Shown here piece by piece: positions 19,160 to 29,574 of a stretch of 64,000 nt of DNA (position 1 is the first letter of the stretch; each line of letters opens with the position of its first letter). The DNA comes from VMDJ01 sp038144195 (GTDB lineage Bacteria; Pseudomonadota; Gammaproteobacteria; Chromatiales; Chromatiaceae), in the NCBI GenBank assembly GCA_038144195.1, contig JAYQNH010000002.1, forward strand, positions 1,240,001 through 1,304,000, in the 5' to 3' direction. The notes below the pieces were generated by a model. It made no database searches and was not told the DNA's origin. It was given only the letters and a program-made list of their open reading frames with translations. Both the position numbers and the translations under genes were made by a program.

Positions 19160-22070
19160 ATGTTGGATCCAGTTGCTCATACCGATTCAGAAATCGGTCG
19201 CGTCGAGACCAAAACAACGACTTGTTATATGTGTGCATGTCGCTGTGGTATCCGCGTCACTTTACGTGATGGTGAGGTGCGCCACATCGAAGGTAACCCA
19301 GAGCATCCTTTAAATAAGGGTGTGATCTGTGCGAAAGGTGCTTCAGGCATCATGAAGCAATACTCACCAGGTCGTCTTACCAAACCTTTAATGCGTCGTA
19401 AGGGTGGTAAGCGAGGCGAGTCTGATTTCGAAGAAATTTCTTGGGATCAGGCATTTAAGATCATGGAAGAGCGTTTGTCGCACTTGCGTGAAACCGATCC
19501 AAAGAAGTTTGCTGTCTTTACTGGTCGTGACCAGATGCAGGCATTAACCGGTTTGTTTGCGAAGCAGTTTGGTACGCCAAACTATGCAGCGCACGGTGGT
19601 TTCTGTTCAGTAAACATGGCGGCGGGCATGATCTATTCGATCGGTGGCTCGTTCTGGGAGTTCGGTGGTCCTGACCTCGATCGCTCTAAGCTGTTCATCA
19701 TGATTGGTACGGCTGAAGACCATCACTCAAATCCAATGAAGATCGCGCTGTCGAAGTTCAAGCGCCAAGGCGGTCGTTTCATCACCATTAATCCAGTGCG
19801 TACGGGTTACTCAGCAATTGCAGACGAGTGGGTTCCTATTCGTCCGGGTACTGATGGCGCATTGTTCCTTGCGATCATTCATGAGCTGATTGCACAAGGT
19901 CTTTACGATCGTGAGTTCTTGGTGAATTACACCAACTCAGCCGAATTGATTAACTTGGATGCTGATTCAGATGACTACGGTATGTTTATCCGTACCAATG
20001 AACCAGGTGAAGAAGGGTGTTTCGATCCACAAAACAAACTTTGGTGGGATCGCAATACTAATCAACCCGTTAATGTTCGTGCAGAAGGCGCTGACCCTTA
20101 TCTGATGGGTGAGTATGAAGTTGAAGGTAAGCCTGTTAAAACGGCTTTCCAGATGCTGAAAGAGCGCGTTGAAGAATACACCCCTGAATGGGCAGCTGGT
20201 GTCACCGGTATTCCTGCTGAAACCATCGTGCGTTTGGCGCATGAGATGGGTGTCGTAGCTCGAGACCAGAAGATTGAATTACCGATTCAATGGACTGACG
20301 TTTGGGGTCAAGAGCACGCCAGTGTTAAGGGTGCGCCAGTAGCATTCCACGCGATGCGTGGTTTGGCAGCACACTCAAATGGATTCCAAACCATTCGTGC
20401 GATGTCGGTATTGATGACCTTGTTAGGCACGATTGATACTCCGGGAGGCTTCCGTCATAAGGCGCCATTCCCACGTCCAATTCCACCTTGCCCTAAGCCA
20501 CCAACAAGTTGGGATGATGTACAGCCAAATACACCACTGAATGGCATGCCATTAGGTTGGCCGGCTGATCCAAAAGATTTGTTTGTTGATGAAGATGGCG
20601 AAGCAATTCGTTTAGACAAGGCATTCTCTTGGGAATATCCGTTGTCAGTTCACGGCATGATGCACAACGCGATCACCAATGCGTGGCGCGGCGATCCGTA
20701 CAAAATTGACACTATGTTGTTGTTCATGGCGAACATGGCATGGAACTCATCAATGAACACCGCGAAGGTTCGCGAGATGCTCACAGATAAAGATGAGAAT
20801 GGTGAATATAAGATCCCGTTCTTGATTGTGTGTGATGCATTCCAATCAGAAACCGTCGCGTTCGCGGATTTGGTATTACCAGATACAACCTATCTAGAGC
20901 GTCATGACACGATGTCGATGCTTGACCGTCCAATCTCAGAATTTGATGGCCCAGTCGATTCGGTTCGTATTCCAGTTGTGCCACCTAAGGGTGAATGTAA
21001 GCCGTTCCAAGATGTTGTGGTTGAGATAGCTTCACGTTTGAAGTTGCCAGCCTTTACTAATGATGATGGCTCACGCAAGTTCCGTGACTACCCAGACTTC
21101 ATTGTTAACTTTGAAACTGCGCCCGGTTCAGGTATCGGCTTCCTATCAGGATGGCGTGGTAAAGGCGGCGAGAAGTTCCTTAAGGGTGAGCCTAATCCTC
21201 GTCAGTGGGAGATGTATGCAAAGAACAACTGTGTCTTCCATTACGAGCTACCAAAGTCTTACCAGTATATGCGTAACTGGAACAAAGGTTATCTCGAATG
21301 GGCGCGTGCACATGGTATGACGCGTTATGCAGAGCCGATCAATGTGCATATTTACTCTGAGGTGTTACAGAAGTTCCGTCGCGCTGCACAAGGTAAAACC
21401 ACAGGACGTCAGCCACCTGAGCGTTTGCGTAAGCGTTTAGATACCTATATGGATCCGCTGCCGTTCTATCACGAGACCTTAGAATCTAACTTGATTGATA
21501 CTCAAGAGTATCCGTTAAATGCATTGACTCAGCGTCCGATGGCGATGTACCACTCGTGGGACAGTCAAAATGCTTGGTTACGTCAGATCCATACGTATAA
21601 CTATCTCTACATGAGTCCGGTTGTTGGTGAACAGCAAGGCTTTAGCGATGGTGACTGGGTTTGGGTTGAATCGGTGCACGGTAAAGTCCGTTGTCAGGCG
21701 CGATTCTCAGAATCTGTTGAGCCAGGTACTGTGTGGACTTGGAATGCGATCGGTAAAGCATCGGGCGCATGGGGTCTTGATGGCAAAGCTAATGAATCAC
21801 AAAAAGGTTTCTTGTTAAACCATGTGATCTCAGAAGAGTTGCCACCCTGTGAAGGCTGGCAAAAATATGTCCAACTCTGACCCTGTGACAGGTCAAGCGG
21901 CTTGGTATGACGTACGTGTGAAAGTTTACAAGGCTGATAGTAATGAGCCTGAAGTGAGCTTCCCGCAGTTCAAACCACAGCGTCGTGTACCAGGTCAGGA
22001 TAAGAAGCGTGGCAAATTCCAAGCCTATTTTGCGGGCATGTTCCGTAAAAAGACTGGCATTAAAGATTAA
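19160..22070 (+). CDS. soeA: Sulfite dehydrogenase SoeA, molybdopterin subunit (frameshift near C-terminus)
   Basis: Catalytic subunit (about 970 residues repaired) of the cytoplasmic membrane-bound sulfite:quinone oxidoreductase. No Tat signal, so it works in the cytosol. The N-terminal 4Fe-4S cluster is bound by CYMCACRCG and CAKGASG; molybdopterin domain from about residue 70 to 900. As read, the frame stops at 21880 (QKYVQL). One extra base near 21869 restores YSNSDPVTGQAAWYDVRVKV, which I recognise as the family's C-terminal end, and it runs on to 22070. The alternative, a separate 67-residue protein, is much less likely. soeB follows 20 bases later. Confidence 0.88.
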
Positions 22071-22090
22071 GCCGACAAGAGAGAAAGATA

Positions 22091-22813
22091 ATGACTCAAC
22101 TTGCATTGGTAATTGATTTGAATGTTTGCGTAGGCTGCCATGCTTGCGTGACTTCTTGTAAAGAATGGAACACCTCTGGCTGGGCTGGCTACATGGTGGA
22201 TGAGCGTCCTTATGATGCTGATCCAACAGGTACCTTCTTCAACCGTGTTCAAACCTACGAAGTAGGCGAGTATCCGAATACGGAAACCGTTCACTTCCCG
22301 AAGAGCTGTTTGCACTGTGAAGAGCCGCCTTGTGTGCCGGTATGTCCTACAGGTGCGTCGTACAAGCGTGAAGATAACGGCGTAGTGCTGGTTGATTACG
22401 ATAAGTGTATCGGCTGTAAGTACTGCTCGTGGGCATGTCCTTACGGTGTACGTGAGCTTGATGAAATGCAGAAGGTGATGAAGAAGTGCACCTTGTGTAT
22501 CGACCGTATCACTGACGAAACTAAACCTGAATCTGAGCGTAAGCCGGCATGTGTTTTGGCTTGTCCGACAAGCGCGCGTATCTATGGTGATGTGCATGAC
22601 CCAGATTCAGAAGCTTCGGTTGCGATTCGTGAGCGTGGTGGTTATCAGTTGATGCCAGAGTGGGGTACTCAGCCAGCTAACCATTATTTGCCACGTCGTA
22701 AGACCCGTATCCAGATCTTCGAGGACGAACTTATCCGTGCGGAAAATCCGCTTGATAAGGAACATCCATTGCCAGCAGCGACTGGCGATACCCTCGACGA
22801 CGTATCGTTCTAA
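22091..22813 (+). CDS. soeB: Sulfite dehydrogenase SoeB, iron-sulfur subunit
   Basis: 240 residues of the 4Fe-4S ferredoxin (DmsB/PsrB) type. Four cluster-binding groups in order: VCVGCHACVTSC (near residue 13), CEEPPCVPVCPTG (near 77), CIGCKYCSWACP (near 110) and CTLCIDRI with CVLACPTS (near 137-157). It passes electrons from SoeA to SoeC. No signal peptide, matching a cytosolic enzyme. RBS-like AGAGAAAG 5 bases before ATG. soeC begins 15 bases later, and the whole reads as one operon. Confidence 0.93.
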   Translation: MTQLALVIDLNVCVGCHACVTSCKEWNTSGWAGYMVDERPYDADPTGTFFNRVQTYEVGEYPNTETVHFPKSCLHCEEPPCVPVCPTGASYKREDNGVVLVDYDKCIGCKYCSWACPYGVRELDEMQKVMKKCTLCIDRITDETKPESERKPACVLACPTSARIYGDVHDPDSEASVAIRERGGYQLMPEWGTQPANHYLPRRKTRIQIFEDELIRAENPLDKEHPLPAATGDTLDDVSF

Positions 22814-22827
22814 AGGAGATCGACAGT

Positions 22828-23820
22828 ATGCATCCGGCGTTTTCTGTAATTTTCTTAACGACTTTGATTGGTGCTGCTCAAGGCTTGTTTATGGCTTTGG
22901 TGACCGGTCAGGTTTATTCAATTGCTAACCTCCTTCCCGCACAAGACAACGTGAGTTTCTATGCAATGGGTAGCTTGTTGTCACTGATCTTCCTTGCGGG
23001 TGGTTTGGTCGCTGCGGTTTTCCACTTAGGTAAGCCTAGCTACTTTATTACACGTGCATGGCGTGGCATGTCGCAATGGCGTACCTCATGGTTATCGCGA
23101 GAGTTGATCGCGCTTCCTGTGTTTATGTTCTTTGTGTTTTTGTATGGCTTGGCGCATTACATGCAATGGACACAGCCGTTGTTTGTTATCAAAGATGTAT
23201 TGCCGGTTGATGTAAGCTTGATTTTTGGTGCGATCGGCGTGTTGTTATCGATCGTGTTATTTATTAGCACAGCAATGATCTATGCGAGTTTGCGTTTCTT
23301 GCAGGAGTGGCATCATCCACTAACGGTCGCTAACTTCATGCTATTTGGTTTGGCCTCAGGCTTTACCTTGGCGGCAGCATTCTCGGCATGGGCTGGCATC
23401 GATTTGATTGTGTTCTTTGGCTCATGGGCGGTGATTTTCACCATCATGTCAGCGGTTACTCGTGGCTTCTCGATGTGGCGCAATGGTCGTATCAAACATA
23501 AGTCGACTTTGCGTTCAGCGTTGGGTGTGCGTCACACGCACATAACGCAGCGTTCAATGGGCTTTATGGGTGGTTCGTTCAACACCAAGGAATATTTCCA
23601 CGGTGCATCAAATGCGACCCTCACGTTTATTCGATTGTTCTTCCTGGTGGCTGTGTTTGCAGCACCGGTGGCATTGTTGGCAGCAGGTGAGGCGACAAAT
23701 TCGGCAACACTTCCGTTGGTGGCTTTTGTCGTGCAGTACCTTGGTTTGATTGCTGAGCGTTGGTATTTCTTTACCGAAGGTAAGCACCCACAAAACCTGT
23801 ATTACCAAACGGTCGGTTAA
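22828..23820 (+). CDS. soeC: Sulfite dehydrogenase SoeC, membrane anchor
   Basis: 330-residue integral membrane protein of the DmsC/NrfD-like anchor family, with about eight hydrophobic segments (first near residues 6-26, IFLTTLIGAAQGLFMALVTG). It docks SoeAB to the inner face of the membrane and passes electrons to quinone. Start ATG follows AAGGAG. Ends before a strong terminator. In purple sulfur bacteria SoeABC oxidises sulfite made from stored sulfur, which agrees with the sulfur genes elsewhere in the window. Confidence 0.9.
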   Translation: MHPAFSVIFLTTLIGAAQGLFMALVTGQVYSIANLLPAQDNVSFYAMGSLLSLIFLAGGLVAAVFHLGKPSYFITRAWRGMSQWRTSWLSRELIALPVFMFFVFLYGLAHYMQWTQPLFVIKDVLPVDVSLIFGAIGVLLSIVLFISTAMIYASLRFLQEWHHPLTVANFMLFGLASGFTLAAAFSAWAGIDLIVFFGSWAVIFTIMSAVTRGFSMWRNGRIKHKSTLRSALGVRHTHITQRSMGFMGGSFNTKEYFHGASNATLTFIRLFFLVAVFAAPVALLAAGEATNSATLPLVAFVVQYLGLIAERWYFFTEGKHPQNLYYQTVG

Positions 23821-23837
23821 ACGACTTATGGTCTAAG

Positions 23838-23861
23838 AAGCCCCCGAAAGGGGGCTTTTTT
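23838..23861 (+). terminator. Rho-independent terminator after soeC
   Basis: Stem AGCCCCC / GGGGGCT with GAAA tetraloop and a T run. Ends the soeABC transcript. Confidence 0.93.
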
Positions 23862-23960
23862 GTGCCTAAAAGTAAGAAATACTGTTAGCTGTGCGGGTAT
23901 CACTGTAGTGCAAGTGACTGATTGTCATTAGAATGCTCGCACTCAACTAAGGAAATTATT

Positions 23961-25274
23961 ATGAAATCGCCCGAGCTTCTTTCACCGGCGGGTACCTTGC
24001 GCAATATGCGCTACGCCTATGCGTATGGTGCTGATGCGATTTATGCGGGCATGCCTCGTTACAGTTTGCGGGTGCGTAATAACGATTTCCTTGAAGATAA
24101 TCTGCGTACCGGTATTGCAGAGGCGCATGCGCAAGGTAAGCAGTTCTTTGTGGCGACGAATGCGATGCCGCATGGTGCCAAGCTGAAAACTTTTTTAGAT
24201 GATATCGAGCCAGTTATCGACATGGGTCCTGATGCGCTGATCATGGCTGATCCGGGTCTGATTATGCTGGTGCGTCAACACTGGCCTGATATGCCTATTC
24301 ATTTGTCGGTTCAAGCCAATACGGTTAACTCGGCGGGTGTTAAGTTCTGGCAGTCGATGGGTTTAACCCGTGTGATCTTGTCGCGCGAACTGTCGTTGGA
24401 TGAAGTCGCCGCGATTCGTGATGACTGTCCAGACATGGAGCTCGAAGTATTTGTCCACGGTGCACTGTGTATTGCCTATTCAGGTCGCTGTTTATTATCA
24501 GGTTACTTTAATCACCGCGATGCGAATCAAGGTACCTGTACCAATTCATGTCGTTGGGATTACAAAATCGCTAAAGATGATTTTGATGCAGTGAATGACA
24601 CCTCGATTCCATCAGTTGCGCTATCAGATATTAAACGTCATCCGGCAGCCGATGAGATTTATTACCTAGAAGAGCGTAATCGTCCAGGTGAGTTCATGCC
24701 GATCTTTGAAGATGAGCATGGTACTTACATTATGAACTCGCGTGATTTGCGTGCGGTTGAACACGTGCATCGTTTGACGCAGATCGGTGTGGATTGTTTA
24801 AAGATCGAAGGTCGTACTAAGTCGCATTACTACACCGCACGTACCACGCAGGTGTATCGCAAAGCGATTGATGATGCGGTAGCGGGTCGACCTTTTGATC
24901 CACAGCTCTTAGCAGAGCTTGAGAATCTGGCTAATCGTGGATATACAGATGGCTTTTTTGAGCGTCATGAGTCGCAAGAGCTACAGCAGTATCGTACCGG
25001 TGCGTCGATGGCAGATAAGTCACAGTTTGCAGCCGAAGTAGGTGAAACCGATAACGATTCAGGTTTGACGGAATTGATCGTGAAGAACCGCTTTGCTGTT
25101 GGCGACAAGATGGAATTGATTACGCCATCAGGCAATCATCGTTTCACGCTGAGCGAGATGATCGATAAGAAAGGTCATAAGGTTGACGAAGCCAAAGGTG
25201 ATGGTTGGGTGGTGCGCACTCGCTTACCACTCGGCACGGACCGAATGGGCTTGGTGGCACGCTTCGTTGATTAA
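23961..25274 (+). CDS. trhP: tRNA hydroxylation protein TrhP (peptidase U32 family, YegQ)
   Basis: 437 residues; E. coli YegQ/TrhP is about 450. It is needed for hydroxylation of uridine 34 in tRNAs. Near-identical landmarks: PELLSPAGTLRNMRYAYAYGAD, RYSLRVRNNDF, HLSVQANTVNSAG, VFVHGALCIAYSGRCLLSGY, GTCTNSCRW and LKIEGRTKSHYY. The cysteines C-x-S-C in this region bind an iron-sulfur cluster in the family. ATG at 23961 has AAGGAA upstream, so the longer in-frame start at 23922 is rejected. Convergent with the aap operon, 3 bases apart. Confidence 0.93.
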   Translation: MKSPELLSPAGTLRNMRYAYAYGADAIYAGMPRYSLRVRNNDFLEDNLRTGIAEAHAQGKQFFVATNAMPHGAKLKTFLDDIEPVIDMGPDALIMADPGLIMLVRQHWPDMPIHLSVQANTVNSAGVKFWQSMGLTRVILSRELSLDEVAAIRDDCPDMELEVFVHGALCIAYSGRCLLSGYFNHRDANQGTCTNSCRWDYKIAKDDFDAVNDTSIPSVALSDIKRHPAADEIYYLEERNRPGEFMPIFEDEHGTYIMNSRDLRAVEHVHRLTQIGVDCLKIEGRTKSHYYTARTTQVYRKAIDDAVAGRPFDPQLLAELENLANRGYTDGFFERHESQELQQYRTGASMADKSQFAAEVGETDNDSGLTELIVKNRFAVGDKMELITPSGNHRFTLSEMIDKKGHKVDEAKGDGWVVRTRLPLGTDRMGLVARFVD

Positions 25275-25277
25275 ACC

Positions 25278-26042
25278 TTAGTGGTTTAGGATCTGTTCTA
25301 AGAACTGCTGTGTACGGTCGACTTGTGGGTTACTAAAGAAGGCTTCTGGCTCGTTCTCTTCTACAATTTCACCGCCATCCATAAAGATCACACGATCAGC
25401 AACTTTCTTCGCAAACCCCATCTCGTGAGTAACACAGAGCATGGTCATGCCATCTTGTGCTAGCTCAATCATCACATCCAATACCTCTTTGATCATCTCA
25501 GGATCGAGTGCTGAGGTCGGCTCATCAAACAACATGATGTTTGGATTCATACAGAGAGAACGTGCAATCGCCACACGTTGCTGCTGACCACCAGAGAGTT
25601 GCCCTGGGTATTTGTTGGCTTGATCCGGAATCTTTACCCGCTCGAGGTATTTCATCGCGATCGCTTCTGCTTCTGCCTTTGGTTTCTTCTGTACCCAGAT
25701 AGGACCTAAGGTAAGGTTTTCGAGAATTGTAAGGTGAGGGAAGAGGTTAAAGTGTTGGAATACCATGCCCACGTCTTTACGGATCGTTTCGATGTTTTTC
25801 ACATCCTCGATCATCTCAACACCATCAACAACCAAAGAGCCTTCTTGGAATTCTTCTAAGCGATTGATGCAGCGAATCATGGTTGATTTGCCTGAGCCTG
25901 ATGGACCGCAGATAACAATACGTTCGCCTTTCTTTACACGAAGATTGATACCGCGCAGCACGTGAAAATTGCCGTACCACTTATTCAGGTTTTCGATAAC
26001 GATGACATCTTCAGTATTAGAGTTAGATGAGATGGCTGTCAT
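25278..26042 (-). CDS. aapP: Amino-acid ABC transporter ATPase AapP
   Basis: 254 residues: Walker A CGPSGSGKST near residue 46, Q-loop VFQHFNLFPH, signature LSGGQQQRVAIARS, Walker B IMLFDEPTSALD, H-loop VTHEM. It powers the general L-amino-acid importer. Last gene of aapJQMP; its ATG is 2 bases after the aapM stop. Length fits the PAAT family. Confidence 0.92.
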   Translation of the reverse strand: MTAISSNSNTEDVIVIENLNKWYGNFHVLRGINLRVKKGERIVICGPSGSGKSTMIRCINRLEEFQEGSLVVDGVEMIEDVKNIETIRKDVGMVFQHFNLFPHLTILENLTLGPIWVQKKPKAEAEAIAMKYLERVKIPDQANKYPGQLSGGQQQRVAIARSLCMNPNIMLFDEPTSALDPEMIKEVLDVMIELAQDGMTMLCVTHEMGFAKKVADRVIFMDGGEIVEENEPEAFFSNPQVDRTQQFLEQILNH

Positions 26043-26044
26043 GG

Positions 26045-27148
26045 TTAGTCTCTCTTATCAGTATTCATAGTGCGTTCGATGCGGCTCGCCAATAACGACA
26101 TGCCGAAACAGCTTCCCCAGAAAACGAGGAAAACAAATAGATAGCCCTCAAGGGCATGACCGCCTAACCAGTAGGAGTTGGATAGCGCAGTTTGTAAAGT
26201 TTGTACCACTTCCGGAATACCGATGATCAATAAGAAAGTGGTGTTCTTAAATAGCATGACAAAGGTTGCCAAGATGTTTGGCATCGAGATCTTGATGACC
26301 TGAGGCAGGATAATCAGCATGATCTTTTGCCAATAACCTAAGCCGATTGAATCAGCGGCTTCGTACTGGCCTTTGGGAACAGCTTGGAATCCACCACGGA
26401 ACACTTCTGCCATGTAACCCGACATAAAGAAGATCAGTACCAGCCAAACCCGGATGAGTTTATCGACGTTGGTACCTTCTGCGAAAAACAGTGGCAGCAT
26501 CACCGAGCCCATAAAGAACAATGACAGTACAGGTACGCCACGGAAGAACTCGATAAAGATCACCGAGACAGAGCGAATGAACGGCATGTCTGAGCGACGA
26601 CCCAATGCCCACAGGAAGCTAAAGGGGAAGGCAACCACAATGCTTGCGGTAGCCATAAAGACGTTCAAGGTAAAGCCGCCCCAAAGGTCGGTGCTCACCA
26701 TCTCTAAGCCCAGCAAGCGGCCATCCAAAAGCGCGATGCCGACAATCGGAAGCAGTAACCAAGCGGCGATGGAGGTCTTTAAGCGAATCGATTTCGGTAA
26801 AGCGAAAGAGCCGATGATCACCAAGATCAGTAAAACAATGGTGAGATTGATGCGCCAGACTTCTTCAGGCGGATAAGTGCCATAGAAGAATTGGTAAGAC
26901 CATGCGTTAACAAAGACCCAGCAAGCACCATCATTAACACACGCTGCTTCTGTCTCGCCCTTGAAATTAGCCGACAAGAAGGCCCAATCAATGATTAGAG
27001 GGATGTAATAGGCTAGAGCGCTAATGAAAGCTATGGTCACAACCGCATTGGGAATAGATGAGAATAAGTTCTCTCGAAGCCAAGCGATTAAGCCAACACT
27101 TTTAACGGGTGCTGAGCGAGGCGAGCTAGGTTGAAATTCTTTCATCAT
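26045..27148 (-). CDS. aapM: Amino-acid ABC transporter permease AapM
   Basis: 367 residues with about eight hydrophobic segments. The C-terminal part has the HisM-type EAA loop (AADSIGLGYWQKIMLIILPQVIKISMPNI region), which contacts AapP. A large N-terminal extension with a periplasmic loop containing two cysteines (AACVNDGACWVF) is typical of AapM. It reads 6 bases after aapQ. Confidence 0.9.
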   Translation of the reverse strand: MMKEFQPSSPRSAPVKSVGLIAWLRENLFSSIPNAVVTIAFISALAYYIPLIIDWAFLSANFKGETEAACVNDGACWVFVNAWSYQFFYGTYPPEEVWRINLTIVLLILVIIGSFALPKSIRLKTSIAAWLLLPIVGIALLDGRLLGLEMVSTDLWGGFTLNVFMATASIVVAFPFSFLWALGRRSDMPFIRSVSVIFIEFFRGVPVLSLFFMGSVMLPLFFAEGTNVDKLIRVWLVLIFFMSGYMAEVFRGGFQAVPKGQYEAADSIGLGYWQKIMLIILPQVIKISMPNILATFVMLFKNTTFLLIIGIPEVVQTLQTALSNSYWLGGHALEGYLFVFLVFWGSCFGMSLLASRIERTMNTDKRD

Positions 27149-27154
27149 GCCCTC

Positions 27155-28375
27155 CTATCGACTTACCAGTGACACAGCACTGTTGAAGCGGTTCATCAAA
27201 AAGGAGATCACCATATTTACTATGAAGTAAACAATGATGGTCATGAAAATCGTTTCGATGGCTTGGCCGGTTTGATTAAGCGCCGTACCCACGAAAACGT
27301 TGAATAAGTCGGGGTAGCCAATCGCAGCAGCGAGCGTCGAGTTCTTAACCAGTGATTGATATTCAGAGTTAAGCAAAGGAACAATCACGCGCATCGCTTG
27401 CGGCACGATGATCAGCGACATGATTTTGTTTTCACGTAATCCTAAGCTACGTGCAGCTTCAGTTTGTCCACGAGGAATTGATTGAATACCGGCGCGAACA
27501 GCTTCTGCGATAAAGGCACCGGTATAAACCGACAATGCAATTGAAAGGGCCATCAGCTCAGGAATTACCGTCACGCCACCAAAATAGTTGAAGCCTTTTA
27601 GAGCGGGGTAATCCACGGTGAAAGGGAAGCCAGTTAATGCTGCAGCGATCAGTGGAGCGAAAATAATGAGCGCAAGGCTCGATTTTAAAACAGGAAATTG
27701 CTCGCCAGTGAGTTCTTGGCGTTTTTTCGCCCAGCGCCGAAGGTAAAAAACACCGCCGATTGCGAGTGCTAACACTATCCATACAATCCAAGCTAAATCG
27801 CCACCGACTAACTTTGGAAAATAAAGGCCGCGAACGTTAAGGAAGACCGCTTCGCCAAGGCTTAGGCTTTGACGTGCGCTAGGTAGCGATGAAAGGACAG
27901 CGAAGTACCAGAAGAACACTTGAAGCAACAAAGGAATGTTACGGAAGATCTCAACGTAGACCACAGCAAGCTTTCGGATAAGCCAGTTGTGCGAGAAATA
28001 AGCGACGCCAAAGACAAAACCAAATAGCGTGGCAAAGAAGATACCGATAGCTGAAACCAGTAAGGTGTTTAAAAAGCCGACTACAAAAATGCGCGCATAC
28101 GTGTCGGTGGATTCGAAGGAGATCAACGACATTAAAACGTCGTAACCTGCCGCTGCATCGAGGAAAGCAAAACCGGTCTTGATGCCTGTTGCTTCCATGT
28201 TGTCTAGGGTGTTACCGATAACGGTGACAAAGAAATACAAAAGGCCTGCGACAAGCGCTACCTGATAAAAGAGTCCACGAATGCGTGGGTTGTTGTAAAA
28301 GGCGGTCGAGGTGGCATCGGATGATGCTTTTCGGTTGGCCGATTTTACTTCTTCAATGGTTTTCTCATTGAACAT
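27155..28375 (-). CDS. aapQ: Amino-acid ABC transporter permease AapQ
   Basis: 406 residues, about eight hydrophobic segments. The EAA loop is EAARSLGLRENKIMSLIIVPQAMRVIVP (near residue 305). Partner of AapM in the channel. The first 30 residues are cytosolic and charged (FNEKTIEEVKSANRKASSD). ATG at 28375. The gap to aapJ is 75 bases and holds a hairpin. Confidence 0.9.
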   Translation of the reverse strand: MFNEKTIEEVKSANRKASSDATSTAFYNNPRIRGLFYQVALVAGLLYFFVTVIGNTLDNMEATGIKTGFAFLDAAAGYDVLMSLISFESTDTYARIFVVGFLNTLLVSAIGIFFATLFGFVFGVAYFSHNWLIRKLAVVYVEIFRNIPLLLQVFFWYFAVLSSLPSARQSLSLGEAVFLNVRGLYFPKLVGGDLAWIVWIVLALAIGGVFYLRRWAKKRQELTGEQFPVLKSSLALIIFAPLIAAALTGFPFTVDYPALKGFNYFGGVTVIPELMALSIALSVYTGAFIAEAVRAGIQSIPRGQTEAARSLGLRENKIMSLIIVPQAMRVIVPLLNSEYQSLVKNSTLAAAIGYPDLFNVFVGTALNQTGQAIETIFMTIIVYFIVNMVISFLMNRFNSAVSLVSR

Positions 28376-28408
28376 CCAATGAAACCTTTTCGATGTCTTT
28401 TACGTAGA

Positions 28409-28430
28409 AAGGGGCACAAGAGTGCCCCTT
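28409..28430 (-). terminator. Intergenic hairpin between aapJ and aapQ
   Basis: Perfect 9-bp stem AAGGGGCAC / GTGCCCCTT with a 4-base loop. On the minus strand it follows aapJ and lacks a long U run, so it looks like a partial terminator or 3' end stabiliser that would leave more AapJ than permease, the usual need of such importers. Confidence 0.7.
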
Positions 28431-28450
28431 ACGTTCAAGCTAAATGCTGA

Positions 28451-29464
28451 TTAACGCATTGCTGGTGCATACAAGATGCCACCATTACGCCATGACGCAT
28501 TCAAACCGCGCTCAAGCTTCAATGGAGAGCCCATGCCTACGTTGCGCTCGAAAGACTCAGAGTAGTTACCTACTTGAGTGACGATCTTATAAGCCCAATC
28601 AGCGCCTAGGCCTAGGTTTGCACCAAGCTCACCTTCAGCACCGAGAAGACGCTTGTTAGCAGGATTACCGTTGGCTTTCTTATCAGCTGCATTAGCTGCG
28701 GTAACACCTTGCTCTTCAGCTTCGATCATTGCATTCAATGACCACTTAACAATATTGAACCACTGGTCATCACCTTGGCGTACTACAGGGCCTAGTGGCT
28801 CTTTAGAGATAACTTCAGGCAGGATGATTGCATTGCCTGGGTTAGCCAAACCAATACGTAGTGCAGCGAGCTGTGAACCATCAGAGGTCAAGAAGTCACA
28901 ACGACCTGATTCGAAACCTTGACGGGTTTGGTCAGAGGTATCAAAAGTAACCGCTTTGTAAGACATCTTGTTTTCACGGAAGTAGTCCGCGATCGCAAGT
29001 TCGGTAGAAGTACCTGCTTGAATACATGCGTTTGCACCATCAAGTTCTTTGGCACTTTTTACGCCAATATCCTTCATGACCATGAATGAAGCACCATCGT
29101 AATAGTTGGTACCAGCAAAATTGATGCCCAGTGAGGTGTCACGGGTATGTGTCCACGTGGTGTTACGCGACAGCATGTCGATTTCACCTGAAGCCAATGC
29201 AGTGAAGCGCTCTTTTGCGGTCAGTGGCTTGAATTTAACTTTAGATGCATCGCCCAAAGTTGCAGCAGCAACAGCGCGACAAACGTCAACGTCTAAACCG
29301 CTCCATTCGCCTTTTTCATCTTTTTGCGAGAAGCCAGCAAGACCGGTACTTACACCGCAGTTAATACTGCCGCGAGCTTTCACATCATCAAGTGTTCCAG
29401 CATTTACAGAGGTAAAAGAAAGACCAGTGGCAAGCACAGCTGCCAGGGTGAGTTTTTTATTCAT
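28451..29464 (-). CDS. aapJ: General L-amino-acid-binding protein AapJ
   Basis: 337 residues. Signal peptide about residues 1-22 (KKLTLAAVLATGLSFTSVNA). Periplasmic binding protein: GSINCGVSTGLAGFSQKDEKG, WSGLDVDVCRAVAAATLGD and RNTTWTHTRDTSLGINFAGTNYYDG are AapJ/BztA features. It delivers amino acids to AapQM. First gene of the operon. Confidence 0.93.
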   Translation of the reverse strand: MNKKLTLAAVLATGLSFTSVNAGTLDDVKARGSINCGVSTGLAGFSQKDEKGEWSGLDVDVCRAVAAATLGDASKVKFKPLTAKERFTALASGEIDMLSRNTTWTHTRDTSLGINFAGTNYYDGASFMVMKDIGVKSAKELDGANACIQAGTSTELAIADYFRENKMSYKAVTFDTSDQTRQGFESGRCDFLTSDGSQLAALRIGLANPGNAIILPEVISKEPLGPVVRQGDDQWFNIVKWSLNAMIEAEEQGVTAANAADKKANGNPANKRLLGAEGELGANLGLGADWAYKIVTQVGNYSESFERNVGMGSPLKLERGLNASWRNGGILYAPAMR

Positions 29465-29574
29465 CAGAGTGTCCTTTGGGTTTTGTTATCTGAATGTTTC
29501 TAGGTGACATCCATAACAACAACTTACTAAAAGACTTCGGTTTTTCCTAGAGCAAAACGCCTACAAAAAGCGCG

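Noticed and set aside
21867..22070. Separate small gene between soeA and soeB
   Set aside because: Its start matches the family C-terminus of SoeA and one base repair fuses it; no own ribosome site was needed.
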